Shown: positions 17,458 to 27,297 of the stretch, in pieces
Numbering within the stretch: the stretch's first letter is position 1
Layout of the letters: every line of letters starts with the position of its first letter
Source of the DNA: Fen-1058 sp964398185
GTDB lineage: Bacteria > Chloroflexota > Anaerolineae > Fen-1058
Direction of reading: 5' to 3'
NCBI GenBank assembly: GCA_964398185.1
Contig: CAYNML010000015.1
Span: 22,517 to 86,516 of the forward strand
Length of the DNA stretch: 64,000 nucleotides
Made by a program: the position numbers and the translations under genes
The notes under the pieces: model-generated
Database searches by the model: none
What the model was told of the DNA's origin: nothing
What the model saw: only the letters and a program-made list of their open reading frames with translations

Positions 17458-19536
17458 ATGAAGGATTACCCCACTACGGCGCTCCGCAACGTGGCCCTGC
17501 TCGGCCACGGCTCCTCAGGCAAAACCAGCCTGGGCGAGGCCATGTTGTTCACTTCGGGCGCCATCAGCCGGCAAGGTCGCGTGGAAGACGGCACGACCGT
17601 GTCAGATTTCGATGAAGAGGAAATTCGCCGTCACATCTCGCTCACGACCTCGCTGCTGCCCATCGAATGGCAGAACCACAAAATCAATGTGCTGGACACC
17701 CCCGGCTTCACCGACTTCGCCGGTGAAGTGAAGGGCGCGGTGCGCGTGGTGGAAGCCGGCATCATTCTGGTGGACAGCGTCGCCGGTGTGGAAGTGGGCA
17801 CCGAATTGGCATGGGCGTATTGCAATGAGCGCAACCTGCCGCGCTTCGTGCTGATCGGCAAGATGGATCGCGAAAATGCCAACTTCGCGCGCGCCTTTGA
17901 CACGCTGCACGAACTGGGCGGCAACTTCGTGCCGCTGCAACTGCCCATCGGCAGCCAGGCCAGCTTTGAGGGCGTGATTGATCTCATCGCCATGAAAGCG
18001 CGCAAAGGCCCCAAAGGCGAAGCGATGGAGATCCCGGCCAACCTGAAGGCCGAAGCCGCCGAAGCGCGCGTCAAGCTGATGGAAGCCGCCGCCGAAGGCG
18101 ACGACGAACTCATCATGAAATACCTGGACGGTCAGGAACTGACTGACGCTGAAATTCGCCACGGCCTGCAGATCGCCGTCAAGAAAAATGCCATCGTACC
18201 GGTGCTGTGCGCCTCAGGCACAGGCAATCTGGGCATCAGCGCACTGCTGGAAACCATCGCCGCGTTTGTGCCCTCGCCCGCCGATGTTGAACCTGAGACT
18301 GCGAAGACCGCCAACGGCGTCGAAGAGAAGATCGCCGTTACCGCCACCATGCCGGGGGCGTTGGTCTTCAAGACCACCGCCGATCCGTTCGTGGGCAAGC
18401 AGACTTATTTCCGCGTATTTGGCGGCTCCATCGCGTCCGACTCGCGCGTCTTCAACGCCAACAAGAACGCCGAAGAACGCCTGGGCCAGATTTACGTGAT
18501 GCGCGGCAAGGAACAGATCGCCGTGCCTGCCATCAAAGCTGGCGACATCGGCGTGGTGACCAAACTCACCGTCACGCTAACGGGCGATACGCTGTGCGAT
18601 AAAGCCCATCTGATCACTTTTGCCCCGCCGTCTTATCCAGCCGCCGTGACCTCGGTGGCGATTGAACCCAAGACCGCGGCCGACTCCGCCAAGATGGGGC
18701 CCACCCTGACCCGCCTGGCAGAAGAAGACCCCACCCTGCACTGGTTCAACGATCCCAGCACCAAGCAGACCGTGCTGGAAGGTCTGGGCGACAGCCACAT
18801 CGATGTGGCCGTGCGCCGCGCCAAAAGCAAGTTCGGCGTGGAACTGGTCGTGTCGCCGCGCAAGGTGCCGTATCGCGAAACCATTACCAAGACCTTCACC
18901 ACCATGCACCGCCACAAGAAGCAGACGGGCGGCTCGGGTCAGTTCGGTGAAGTGCACATGCGCGTGGAACCGAACAAGAGCAAGGGCTACGAATTTGCCT
19001 GGGAAGTATTCGGCGGCGCAGTCTCATCATCCTACCAGACCAGCATCGAAAAAGGCATCAAGTCCGTCATGGAAGGCGGCGCCATTGCGGGCTATCCCAT
19101 CGTCGACGTGAAAGTGGCCATTACCGACGGCAAGGAACACGCCGTGGACTCCAAGCCCATGGCCTTTGAAATCGCCGGGCGCGAAGCCTTCAAGAAAGCC
19201 ATGCACGGCGCCGGCCCGGTCTTGCTGGAACCGATCATGAAAGTCACCGTGGTCGTGCCGGAAGCCAACATGGGCGATGTGCTGGGCGACCTGAATACCA
19301 AGCGCGCGCGCGTGCAGGGCATGGATCAATCGGCGGGCAAGAGCATCGTCACAGCCTTTGTGCCGCTGGCCGAAATGCAAAAGTATGCGGCCGATCTCCG
19401 TTCGCTGACGCAGGGACGCGGCGTCTTCAGCATGGAATCCGACCACTACGATGAAGTGCCGGCGCACATCGCGCAGGGCATCATTGAGCAGGCGCAGAAA
19501 GACAATCCCCACCTGCGCACGGCGGATTCCGACTAA
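17458..19536 (+). CDS. Elongation factor G-like GTPase (EF-G paralogue)
   Basis: The protein has 692 aa from ATG 17458 after GGGAGGT; a longer upstream frame crosses the terminator and promoter and is rejected. All EF-G domains are present. G1 is GHGSSGKTS (16-24) and G3 is DTPGF (80-84). Switch I reads RRHISLTTSLL rather than the GITI of canonical EF-G, which places it in the EF-G2-like lineage. The G4 motif, normally NKxD, reads GKMD at 134-137. EF-Gs move tRNA and mRNA on the ribosome; lineage members can differ in role, so whether this is the main translocase is unknown. The gene uses fewer GATCG words than its neighbours in its first half. Confidence 0.9.
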   Translation: MKDYPTTALRNVALLGHGSSGKTSLGEAMLFTSGAISRQGRVEDGTTVSDFDEEEIRRHISLTTSLLPIEWQNHKINVLDTPGFTDFAGEVKGAVRVVEAGIILVDSVAGVEVGTELAWAYCNERNLPRFVLIGKMDRENANFARAFDTLHELGGNFVPLQLPIGSQASFEGVIDLIAMKARKGPKGEAMEIPANLKAEAAEARVKLMEAAAEGDDELIMKYLDGQELTDAEIRHGLQIAVKKNAIVPVLCASGTGNLGISALLETIAAFVPSPADVEPETAKTANGVEEKIAVTATMPGALVFKTTADPFVGKQTYFRVFGGSIASDSRVFNANKNAEERLGQIYVMRGKEQIAVPAIKAGDIGVVTKLTVTLTGDTLCDKAHLITFAPPSYPAAVTSVAIEPKTAADSAKMGPTLTRLAEEDPTLHWFNDPSTKQTVLEGLGDSHIDVAVRRAKSKFGVELVVSPRKVPYRETITKTFTTMHRHKKQTGGSGQFGEVHMRVEPNKSKGYEFAWEVFGGAVSSSYQTSIEKGIKSVMEGGAIAGYPIVDVKVAITDGKEHAVDSKPMAFEIAGREAFKKAMHGAGPVLLEPIMKVTVVVPEANMGDVLGDLNTKRARVQGMDQSAGKSIVTAFVPLAEMQKYAADLRSLTQGRGVFSMESDHYDEVPAHIAQGIIEQAQKDNPHLRTADSD

Positions 19537-19557
19537 CTGCCAGGCGGTCAGCTCAAG

Positions 19558-19593
19558 ACCCGATCGGTTCACCGGCCGATCGGGTTTTTGTTT
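19558..19593 (+). terminator. Terminator of the EF-G gene
   Basis: ACCCGATCGG (19558-19567), 8-base loop, CCGATCGGGT (19576-19585), then TTTTTGTTTT. Strong Rho-independent pattern. Confidence 0.9.
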
Positions 19594-19671
19594 TCCCGCC
19601 AGACCCGTGCGCCAGTGCCGGCTTCAAGACGTGATATACTCAACGGCGGGCAACCAGCAGCGGCTCATCCC

Positions 19672-21033
19672 ATGGAACTTTCGTCAGGCCATATCCTCAA
19701 TAACCGGTATCGAGTCATCCGGCTGCTCGGCATGGGCGGCATGGGCGCAGTTTACTTTGCGCGCGACCCGGTACTCGATCGCCACGTGGCCATTAAGCAG
19801 CTGCAAGCCGATCCGATCACCGGGCAGCTGACTTCTGAGCGCATTCAAGCCCAGTTTCAACGCGAGGCGCAGATTCTGGCGTCGCTGCACCATCCCAACC
19901 TGCCGCGTGTCACCGACTACTTCACCGAAGACAATTTGCACTACCTCGTCATGGACTACATCGAGGGGCAGACGCTGCTGGAATTGCTGCAAGCCAATCC
20001 CAACGGACTGCCGGAAGACCAGGTGCTCGATCTGGCCGATCAGCTTTTGTCGGCGCTGGAGTACATCCACGCCCACCACTTGATCCACCGCGACATCAAG
20101 CCGGCCAATGTCCGCCGCACACCGGAGGGCCGCATCTTCCTGGTGGATTTCGGCCTGGCCAAACCGCACGATCCGAACAACCCGCGCACCACAGCCATGA
20201 TTCACGGCCTGGGCACGCCGGAATATTCGCCGCCGGAACAGTATGATCCTGCCGCGCACACCGACGAGCGATCAGATATTTATTCGTTGGGCGCCACCCT
20301 GTATCATCTTCTGACCGGCCAGGCGCCCATTTCCGTCACACGCCGCACCTCAGACCCGGATGCGTTCCGCCTGCCGCGCGCCGCCAATGCGCACATCGCG
20401 CCGGAAGTGGAACGGGTCATCATGCGCGCCATGGAACTGGAACGCGCCAAACGGTTCGTGTCGGCGAATGATATGCGCGCCGCCTTGCAGATGGCGCGCC
20501 AGGCCGTGCCGGGTGAATCGATCGAGACGGCGGTGCTGCCGCCTACGCCGCGCGCTCCGCTAGCAGAAATGCCGCCGCGTGCCGGGTTCAGCCGCCGGAA
20601 GGTGCTCGGCCTGATCATCGCCGCCGTGGCCGTTGCGGTTGTCGCGTTAATGGTTCTGCGGGGGAATCCGCCGCCCAGCACACCAGCCGCGACTGAGGTT
20701 TTGCAGGCCGATGTGCAGATTACGCTCTTGAGCAGCACCACTTCGCCGGAGTACATCCTGCTGCAGAATCAGGGGACCGCCCCGCAAGACCTGAGCGGCT
20801 GGTATATCGAAAGCACCGTCGGGCCGCAGACCTTCAACTTCCCGATCGGATTTGTGCTGGCGCCGGGGGCCAGCGTGCGTGTGGAAAGCTACAATGGGGC
20901 GCAACATGCGCCGCCGCAATCCCTGCTCTGGTCGCCCGACGCGGTCTGGAACAACGCCGGCGACAAGGCAATTCTGCGGAACGCCGCGGGCAAAACGATC
21001 AGCAGCAAATGCTATGGCACTCAATGCCCATAA
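19672..21033 (+). CDS. Ser/Thr protein kinase with one TM helix and external lamin-tail domain
   Basis: The protein has 453 aa from ATG 19672; an upstream start would overlap the terminator. The Hanks-type kinase domain covers 13-275: GMGGMGAVY (20-28), Lys42, HRDIKPAN (139-146), DFG (159-161) and GTPEYSPPEQ (181-190). After a Pro-rich linker comes one TM helix (311-329, VLGLIIAAVAVAVVALMVL). The external part (346-445) fits a lamin-tail/LTD fold (EYILLQNQGT, LSGWYIES, FVLAPGASVRV, WNNAGDKAILRNAAGK). Kinases of this PknB type sense signals with extracellular domains; an LTD as sensor is unusual. A TATACT-like -10 is near 19636. The kinase call is secure, the LTD call moderately so. Confidence 0.88.
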   Translation: MELSSGHILNNRYRVIRLLGMGGMGAVYFARDPVLDRHVAIKQLQADPITGQLTSERIQAQFQREAQILASLHHPNLPRVTDYFTEDNLHYLVMDYIEGQTLLELLQANPNGLPEDQVLDLADQLLSALEYIHAHHLIHRDIKPANVRRTPEGRIFLVDFGLAKPHDPNNPRTTAMIHGLGTPEYSPPEQYDPAAHTDERSDIYSLGATLYHLLTGQAPISVTRRTSDPDAFRLPRAANAHIAPEVERVIMRAMELERAKRFVSANDMRAALQMARQAVPGESIETAVLPPTPRAPLAEMPPRAGFSRRKVLGLIIAAVAVAVVALMVLRGNPPPSTPAATEVLQADVQITLLSSTTSPEYILLQNQGTAPQDLSGWYIESTVGPQTFNFPIGFVLAPGASVRVESYNGAQHAPPQSLLWSPDAVWNNAGDKAILRNAAGKTISSKCYGTQCP

Positions 21034-21163
21034 ATCCGCACGCTGAACACTGCGGTCAAGCGCGGTTGAGGTTTGCAGCAAGTTGGCCTGAAGCCCGCTG
21101 CCGGCGTAACAATTGCAATCAAACTGCAATGAAACTGTGTGCTTCATTCAGGAAAAACTGACT

Positions 21164-21169
21164 TATAAT
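21164..21169 (+). promoter_or_regulatory. -10 box of the pilin gene
   Basis: TATAAT at 21164-21169 lies 56 bases before the pilin ATG. No good -35 is at the right distance. The interval 21034-21225 has no gene apart from this promoter element. Confidence 0.5.
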
Positions 21170-21225
21170 GTGGGCCATAACCTGGATGTAGCAATCAATT
21201 CTCTTTGAGGAAGGAGGTGACAGAC

Positions 21226-21372
21226 ATGCTATACTTGCCGCGTGAAGAAGGTCAGGGCTTGGTGGAGTACGCGTTGATTCTCGTTTTGGTGGCTATTGTG
21301 GTGATCGTTATTTTGGCGTTGCTCGGCCCGGCGATTGGCAACATCTTCTCGAACATTTACACCAACGTCTAG
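21226..21372 (+). CDS. Flp/Fap-type pilin (short)
   Basis: A 48-residue open frame starting ATG 21226, 7 bases after AAGGAGGTGA, an excellent ribosome site. It begins MLYLPREEGQGLVEYALILV, followed by an all-hydrophobic helix and GPAIGNIFSNIYTNV. The Flp prepilin pattern G-xxxx-E-Y fits with Gly9 at -1 and Glu14 at +5 of the processed form, so TadV-type prepilin peptidase cleavage after Gly9 is predicted. Flp pilins build Tad pili. No other tad gene is adjacent; a TadZ/CpaE-like protein lies at 36236-37846. Confidence 0.85.
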   Translation: MLYLPREEGQGLVEYALILVLVAIVVIVILALLGPAIGNIFSNIYTNV

Positions 21373-21452
21373 TTGTCACGTTTCGTCGTGCGTAGGCAGT
21401 TTTGTGAAGCGAGCCTCGGTCATGCAGTCCGAGGCTCGCGCCTTTGGTTGCG

Positions 21453-22436
21453 CTACAACCGCACCGCCTGGCCGGTGCGCGCCGACTCCACCAGTGCCAG
21501 AATCGTGGCCACGTTGCCCCGGCTGTTCGCGAGCGAGATGCGCGGTGACTGGCCGTCCAGCACGGCCCGTTCCATGTCCTCCACCTCACCCAGATACAAA
21601 TGATCCGATCGGGGCGACTCGATCATCTCCACGCGATCGCCCTGTTTGATCTTGATCCATTCGCCGCCCGCCGGCTTGAAGGGGCTCCCCAACTCGATCG
21701 CGCCACGCGTCCCGACAATCTCAAGCGCCGTGCGATAGGGCGCGCGGAAGCCGCAATCGAACTGGGCCAGCAGGCCGCTGGCAAAGCGCATTTGGCCGCT
21801 GAAGACCACATCGATCCCGGTCGAGCCGGTCACCTGCCAGCCGAACACCTCCACCGGCTCAGCGCGCGCGACGAGGCGTGAGAAACTGATCGGGTAGCAA
21901 CCCACATCCCAGATCGATCCACCGCCCCACTCCGGCACCCAGCGCACATCGTCAGGCCGGTCGAGATTGAACGTGAATGCGCCCTTGATCAACAGCAGCT
22001 CGCCGATCGCTTCCTGCTCGAGCAGCGCCAGCACTTTCAACGTCTGCGGGTGATGCTGGTACATGAACGCTTCGGCGATGACGACGTTGTGCTTCTTCGC
22101 CGCGGCCATCATCGCGTCGACCTCGTCAAGCGTCAAGGCCAACGGCTTTTCGCACAACACATGCTTGCCCGCTTCGGCTGCGCGGATCGACCACTCGGCG
22201 TGCCAATGATTGGGGAGCGGATTGTAGATCACATCGATGTCGTCACGCGCCAGCAGTTCTTCATATGTGCCCACGGCGTGCGGAATATGCCACTCTTTGG
22301 CGTACTCTTTCGCCTTCACGATGTCGCGGCTGGCCACCGCCTTCAATTCCGATCGCAGTGATCCGCGAATCGGCGGAATCACCGCGCGATTGATGCGCGC
22401 CGTGCTCAACAATCCCCAGCGCAATTGCTTCATCAT
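21453..22436 (-). CDS. Gfo/Idh/MocA family NAD(P)-dependent oxidoreductase
   Basis: The protein has 327 aa. The N-terminal Rossmann domain (WGLLSTARINRAVIPPI, 7-23), YNPLPNHWHAEW and the GKHVLCEKPLAL motif with catalytic Lys near 97 are classic for the family. The C-terminal domain has GGGSIWDVGCYPI near 173. Members oxidise or isomerise sugars and related polyols; the substrate is unknown. ATG 22436 and a second ATG at 22433 follow GGAGG. A small hairpin at 22452-22474 separates it from the Uma2 gene upstream. Confidence 0.9.
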   Translation of the reverse strand: MMKQLRWGLLSTARINRAVIPPIRGSLRSELKAVASRDIVKAKEYAKEWHIPHAVGTYEELLARDDIDVIYNPLPNHWHAEWSIRAAEAGKHVLCEKPLALTLDEVDAMMAAAKKHNVVIAEAFMYQHHPQTLKVLALLEQEAIGELLLIKGAFTFNLDRPDDVRWVPEWGGGSIWDVGCYPISFSRLVARAEPVEVFGWQVTGSTGIDVVFSGQMRFASGLLAQFDCGFRAPYRTALEIVGTRGAIELGSPFKPAGGEWIKIKQGDRVEMIESPRSDHLYLGEVEDMERAVLDGQSPRISLANSRGNVATILALVESARTGQAVRL

Positions 22437-22490
22437 GCCTCCACGCCAAGGCTATCTCAAGGTGAGATGGCCGAGTTTTGCCGCCAGCGA

Positions 22491-23102
22491 TCAGTCCTTA
22501 GCCGCCGCCCACACCTCGGCGACCGCCACTTCAAATCCAGCCAATAACACCGAACGCGCCGCGGCGCCCGCTTCATAGACTCCGGCTTCCACGTAGCGCG
22601 TGTCGTGCAGCGTCAGCACCACAATTTGTTTCTTCTGTGGATCAACGATCCAGTACTCGGGAATGCCAGCCTGCGCATACTCGCGTCGTTTTGTTTCCAC
22701 GTCTAATTGACGGTTCTCAGGCGAGAGTACTTCAACGACCACATCGGGCACATCCAGAAATTGCTCGTGCAAACGATCAGCATGGCCCGGCAGGATGACG
22801 ATCAGATCCGGCTCTCGAAATTTGCCCGGCCACAATCGGACTTTCAACGGCGCGAACAGAACCTCGGCGCCAGGCATGAATTGGCTTAAAAACCACAGCA
22901 ACTGCCGGTTCAAGAAGGACACAATGCGTTGATGAGAAATCGTGGGCATCGGCAGAACCTCCAATTGGCCGTGTGAAAATTCAATCAAGCGCGTTGTTTC
23001 CAGTTCAAGATAATCGTCTTCCGTCCACACGCCTTGATGCGGAAAGAGGTCGGCCAGTTCCCAGACCGGCTCAGTGGTTTGTTGTGGCACTGTGCGCAAC
23101 AT
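22491..23102 (-). CDS. Uma2-family (DUF820) putative nuclease, copy 2
   Basis: The protein has 203 aa and is close in layout to the copy at 8179-8793. It shows KFREPDLIVIL, VVVEVLSPENR and KRREYAQAGIPEYWIVDP, the PD-(D/E)xK core. It follows lipA by 14 bases and may be in the lipA operon. Role unknown. Confidence 0.85.
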   Translation of the reverse strand: MLRTVPQQTTEPVWELADLFPHQGVWTEDDYLELETTRLIEFSHGQLEVLPMPTISHQRIVSFLNRQLLWFLSQFMPGAEVLFAPLKVRLWPGKFREPDLIVILPGHADRLHEQFLDVPDVVVEVLSPENRQLDVETKRREYAQAGIPEYWIVDPQKKQIVVLTLHDTRYVEAGVYEAGAAARSVLLAGFEVAVAEVWAAAKD

Positions 23103-23116
23103 GCTTCGCCTCCTGC

Positions 23117-24040
<924 letters not shown>

Positions 24041-24060
24041 AATAGATCTCCACAGGGGTG

Positions 24061-24642
24061 CTATTCACTTGCAAACAACTCCGCCACCGGAACGCTAAAG
24101 CCGGGCAAAACATCACCACCGCTCAACGTATCCTTCATGGTAAACCGTTCGACTTGTGTCACGGCGTGATAAACATATACCTGCTGCGTGCGCGGATCGA
24201 TCACCCAGGCCAATTTCACGCCGCAGGTGAAATACTCGTCCAGCTTCTCCATCAGATCGCTCCAGGCATCATCCGGTGACATGACCTCGATCACCAGCTC
24301 CGGCGCGACATCCAGATAACTCTTCGATTTGATCTGAGCCATCCGCTCGTTGGAAATGAAAGCGACATCGGCGGCGCGCACCGTGTCAGGATTGCGGCCC
24401 GTGTAGATACCAACTTCACCCGAAACGACTTCACCCAGTGCTTGCTTCGAGACAAAATTGCCCAGCACACGACCAATTCGATTTTCAATGCGACCATGCG
24501 TGAAACCAGTCGGTGACATGCGGACAATCTCCCCTTTCACGAGTTCGGTGCGCCCCAGATCGCCCATGCGATACAGTTCGTCCCCCGTCACGGGCGGCGC
24601 TGGTTCCATGGTGGCCGATGTCGGCAGCGCTTGTACAGCCAT
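24061..24642 (-). CDS. Uma2-family (DUF820) putative nuclease, copy 3
   Basis: The protein has 193 aa, divergent from the other two copies. GDELYRMGDLGRTELVKGEI, RAADVAFISNERM, LVIEVMSPDDAW and VKLAWVIDP are the conserved parts. It is just upstream of lipA on the same strand. Function unknown. Confidence 0.85.
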   Translation of the reverse strand: MAVQALPTSATMEPAPPVTGDELYRMGDLGRTELVKGEIVRMSPTGFTHGRIENRIGRVLGNFVSKQALGEVVSGEVGIYTGRNPDTVRAADVAFISNERMAQIKSKSYLDVAPELVIEVMSPDDAWSDLMEKLDEYFTCGVKLAWVIDPRTQQVYVYHAVTQVERFTMKDTLSGGDVLPGFSVPVAELFASE

Positions 24643-24706
24643 AAGACTTGCCTCGCTTTCTACCTCAATTCTACGCCATCACTTCTCTCCCGGCAATGTG
24701 GGCCGA

Positions 24707-24979
24707 TCACGGAGCCGCTTGTATCACCATCCCGCCGAAACGCGCTTCAGCAGCGAAACACTTCACGTCATCGATGTAGCAGATCGAACTGTCGTACGGC
24801 TCGCCGGTATCGGCATACGCCGCGCCATAGCCACCCGACAGGCTCAAATTGAAAAAGCGCAGCGGACGCCCGTCGAGCGAAACAGCCTTCGCCGCACAAG
24901 CCGCGCAGACGTAACGTGGATAACGCGGCAGCAGGGCAACAGACACACCGCAAATCGGACAGAATTGTTCGTCACTCAT
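24707..24979 (-). CDS. Small zinc-ribbon protein
   Basis: The protein has 90 aa from ATG 24979; longer frames run antisense to nothing useful and overlap cysS deeply. CPIC (7-10) and CAAC form a CxxC...CxxC zinc ribbon, followed by FFNLSLSGGYGAAYADTGEPYDSS. It overlaps the end of the CysRS-GT gene by 8 bases, so it is translationally coupled with it. Function unknown. Confidence 0.65.
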   Translation of the reverse strand: MSDEQFCPICGVSVALLPRYPRYVCAACAAKAVSLDGRPLRFFNLSLSGGYGAAYADTGEPYDSSICYIDDVKCFAAEARFGGMVIQAAP

Positions 24980-27167
24980 CGTCGTGATAATGGGCAGCGG
25001 CTGGTTGCAGCAGCAGATCACGCCGATCCCCCCAGCGCTGCAGGAAGCGATAGAAATTGCGCTTGCTTTTGCGTTCGCGCTCGTCGGGCGGCGTGTGGTA
25101 CCACAGGCGATGCTCATGCTCGATCGTGTTGGCGCGAATCTCCGGCACGACAAGATTTTTCATGCCGCGATCGAGGAAGCGCAAACTGTAGTCCAGATCG
25201 ATGTGCCGATAGAAACGGAACTTCTCGTCGAACAACCCCACCCGATCGATCTCCGCGCGACGGAAGGCCAGCAGGTACGCCTCCACTGCATCCACTTCCG
25301 GCCCCGTGGAAGATTCGAAGTCGCGCAGATCGCCCGATCGGACGCCCCACCCGCCCACGAGTCCCACTTCTGGATCGCGCAGCGCTTGCTCGATCGGCGT
25401 GAAGATGTCGCCCGTCACCTCGATGTGATTGCCCAGCACGACAACGATATGCCCCTGGCTGCGCAGCAAACCCGCGTTCCGACCGGCTCCCTCGCCCACC
25501 CAGTGATCGATCCACAACGGATGCACTTCAGGATGTTCGTGCGCCAGTCGTTCCACCACAGCCGCGGTGCCATCGCTGGAGCCGTTGTCGATCAGCACAA
25601 TCTCGATCGAGCGATCACCCTTGTGCGCGATGACGCTGTTCACGGCCCGCTCGATCTCATCGGCGTTGTCCCACGCCAGCAGATTGATCGAAAACTCGCA
25701 GGCATCCGGCTCGACCAACATCGATTGGACTTCGCGCACATTCGTGATCACCTGCGGACGCGTGATCGGATCAACCGTGCCGCGCGCATGAACGCGCGAA
25801 CGGTCAGGCGCATCATGCACGCGAAAACCCTCCACCTCGATCGAGGTGCGCATCATATCGCTGGATTGATACACGCCGTTCTTGCGAATCAAGTTCCGCG
25901 ATGTGAAGCGCATCAGAATACCTTGTGGCACTTCGCGATGCGCTGCCAGCCAGTCCTGCAAGCCAAAACCCAGCACTTCATCAAATTTCAACAACAAATG
26001 CTGCTTGCTGGCGGCCGGCAGCTGCGAGTGCAGCATAGACCAGGTGGACGCTAACGCTACCGGGATGTTCACATCGTCGGCCAGCGCCGCCGCGAAGTTG
26101 CTGACATGCTCGGCCTCGGCCCACTCGTCGCGTTTACCACCTAAGCCATCATATTCCAGCAGTCGCTCACGCAGGCGACCCAGGCCGCGCTGGGCGCTGC
26201 GCAGTGCATCGAAGGTGAAGTTCAAGCGCGTGCGGTAATGCGCGGTCGCGTACAGGTAACGCAGCGCGATCGGATCGAAGCCGCGCACCACAAGATCGAC
26301 CAGCCGATAATCGTTGCGCGTCGACTTCGCCATCTTCAAGCCATCGACCAGCAGGTGCTGGCCGTGCACCCAGTAATTGACGAACGACTTGCCCGTGCAG
26401 CCTTCACTCTGCGCGATCTCGTCTTCGTGATGGGGAAAGATCAGATCGACGCCGCCGGTGTGAATATCGATCTGCTCGCCCAGATGCTTGATCGACATGG
26501 CGCTGCACTCGATGTGCCAGCCGGGGAAACCCTCTCCCCACGGACTGTCCCACTTCATCACGCGGCCCGGCTCGGCGGCTTTCCACAAGGCGAAATCTTC
26601 GGCGGCCTGCTTGTCCGTGGCTACTTCGCCGCGCACGCCGCCCAGCAGCCCCGTCAATTCATTGCGCGACAAACGTCCATAGTTCGGAAACGCCGACACA
26701 TCGAAGTAGATCGTGCCATCAACCTCGTAGGCTAATCGGTTGGCGATGAGCCGCCGGGTGATGTCGATCATCTCCGGCACATGCTCGGTCGCGCGGGGGA
26801 AAACATGTGCGGGCAGGATGTTGACCCTGGCCTCGTCCTCCATGAACGCTTGCGTGTAAAACGCGGCGATCTCCAGCGGCGTCTTGCCTTCCTGGATCGC
26901 CGCGGCGATCAGCTTATCCTCGCCCCGATCGAGCAGCTCCTGCCGCATGTGCCCCACGTCGGTGATGTTCTTGACGTGCTTTACCTCGTAGCCGAAATGC
27001 CGCAGCGTGCGGCGCAGCCAGTCCGCCAGCATGAACGAGCGCAGATTGCCGATGTGAATGTAGCGATACACCGTCGGCCCGCAGGTATACAGCCGCACCT
27101 TGCCCGGCTCGATCGGGCGAAAGATCTCTTTAGCGCGCGTGAGGGTGTTGTAGAGACGAAGTTCCAT
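24972..27167 (-). CDS. cysS: Cysteinyl-tRNA synthetase fused to a GT2-like glycosyltransferase domain
   Basis: The protein has 731 aa from ATG 27167. Residues 1-465 are a complete CysRS: HIGN (38-41), KMAKS (278-282), zinc ligands Cys29, Cys221 and His246/247 region (FPHHEDE), and the C-terminal tail pattern (DMMRTSIEVEGFRVHDAP). Residues about 488-720 are a GT2 fold: FSINLLAWDNADEIERAVNSV, IVLIDNGSSDG, WIDHWVGEGAGRNAGL, and SLRFLDRGMKN. The place of the metal-binding DxD reads LGNHIEV, lacking acidic residues at the usual spots. A CysRS normally ends near 460-480, so about 250 residues are additional, in one uninterrupted frame. It charges tRNA-Cys in the cytoplasm; what the added domain does is unknown. 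Confidence 0.9.
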   Translation of the reverse strand: MELRLYNTLTRAKEIFRPIEPGKVRLYTCGPTVYRYIHIGNLRSFMLADWLRRTLRHFGYEVKHVKNITDVGHMRQELLDRGEDKLIAAAIQEGKTPLEIAAFYTQAFMEDEARVNILPAHVFPRATEHVPEMIDITRRLIANRLAYEVDGTIYFDVSAFPNYGRLSRNELTGLLGGVRGEVATDKQAAEDFALWKAAEPGRVMKWDSPWGEGFPGWHIECSAMSIKHLGEQIDIHTGGVDLIFPHHEDEIAQSEGCTGKSFVNYWVHGQHLLVDGLKMAKSTRNDYRLVDLVVRGFDPIALRYLYATAHYRTRLNFTFDALRSAQRGLGRLRERLLEYDGLGGKRDEWAEAEHVSNFAAALADDVNIPVALASTWSMLHSQLPAASKQHLLLKFDEVLGFGLQDWLAAHREVPQGILMRFTSRNLIRKNGVYQSSDMMRTSIEVEGFRVHDAPDRSRVHARGTVDPITRPQVITNVREVQSMLVEPDACEFSINLLAWDNADEIERAVNSVIAHKGDRSIEIVLIDNGSSDGTAAVVERLAHEHPEVHPLWIDHWVGEGAGRNAGLLRSQGHIVVVLGNHIEVTGDIFTPIEQALRDPEVGLVGGWGVRSGDLRDFESSTGPEVDAVEAYLLAFRRAEIDRVGLFDEKFRFYRHIDLDYSLRFLDRGMKNLVVPEIRANTIEHEHRLWYHTPPDERERKSKRNFYRFLQRWGDRRDLLLQPAAAHYHDDE

Positions 27168-27177
27168 GCTGAACCGA

Positions 27178-27199
27178 TTCTGATCCACGAAGTACACGA
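27178..27199. repeat. CACGAA-type repeat fragment
   Basis: GATCCACGAAGTACACGAAG upstream of cysS resembles one arm of the palindromes at 11345-11376 and 60149-60209. Only one arm is evident here. Confidence 0.4.
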
Positions 27200-27248
27200 A
27201 GCAACTGCGCCGCGTTTATTGTATCACGTCCAATACCCTGTCACACGG

Positions 27249-27277
27249 TTGAATGCCTCGATCAACCGTGCTATACT
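27249..27277 (+). promoter_or_regulatory. Promoter of the TumA/TumE-like pair
   Basis: TTGAAT (27249-27254), 17 bases, TATACT (27272-27277). GGAGGAG and ATG 27298 follow. Confidence 0.7.
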
Positions 27278-27297
27278 TTGCATGGAGGAGCACAAGC

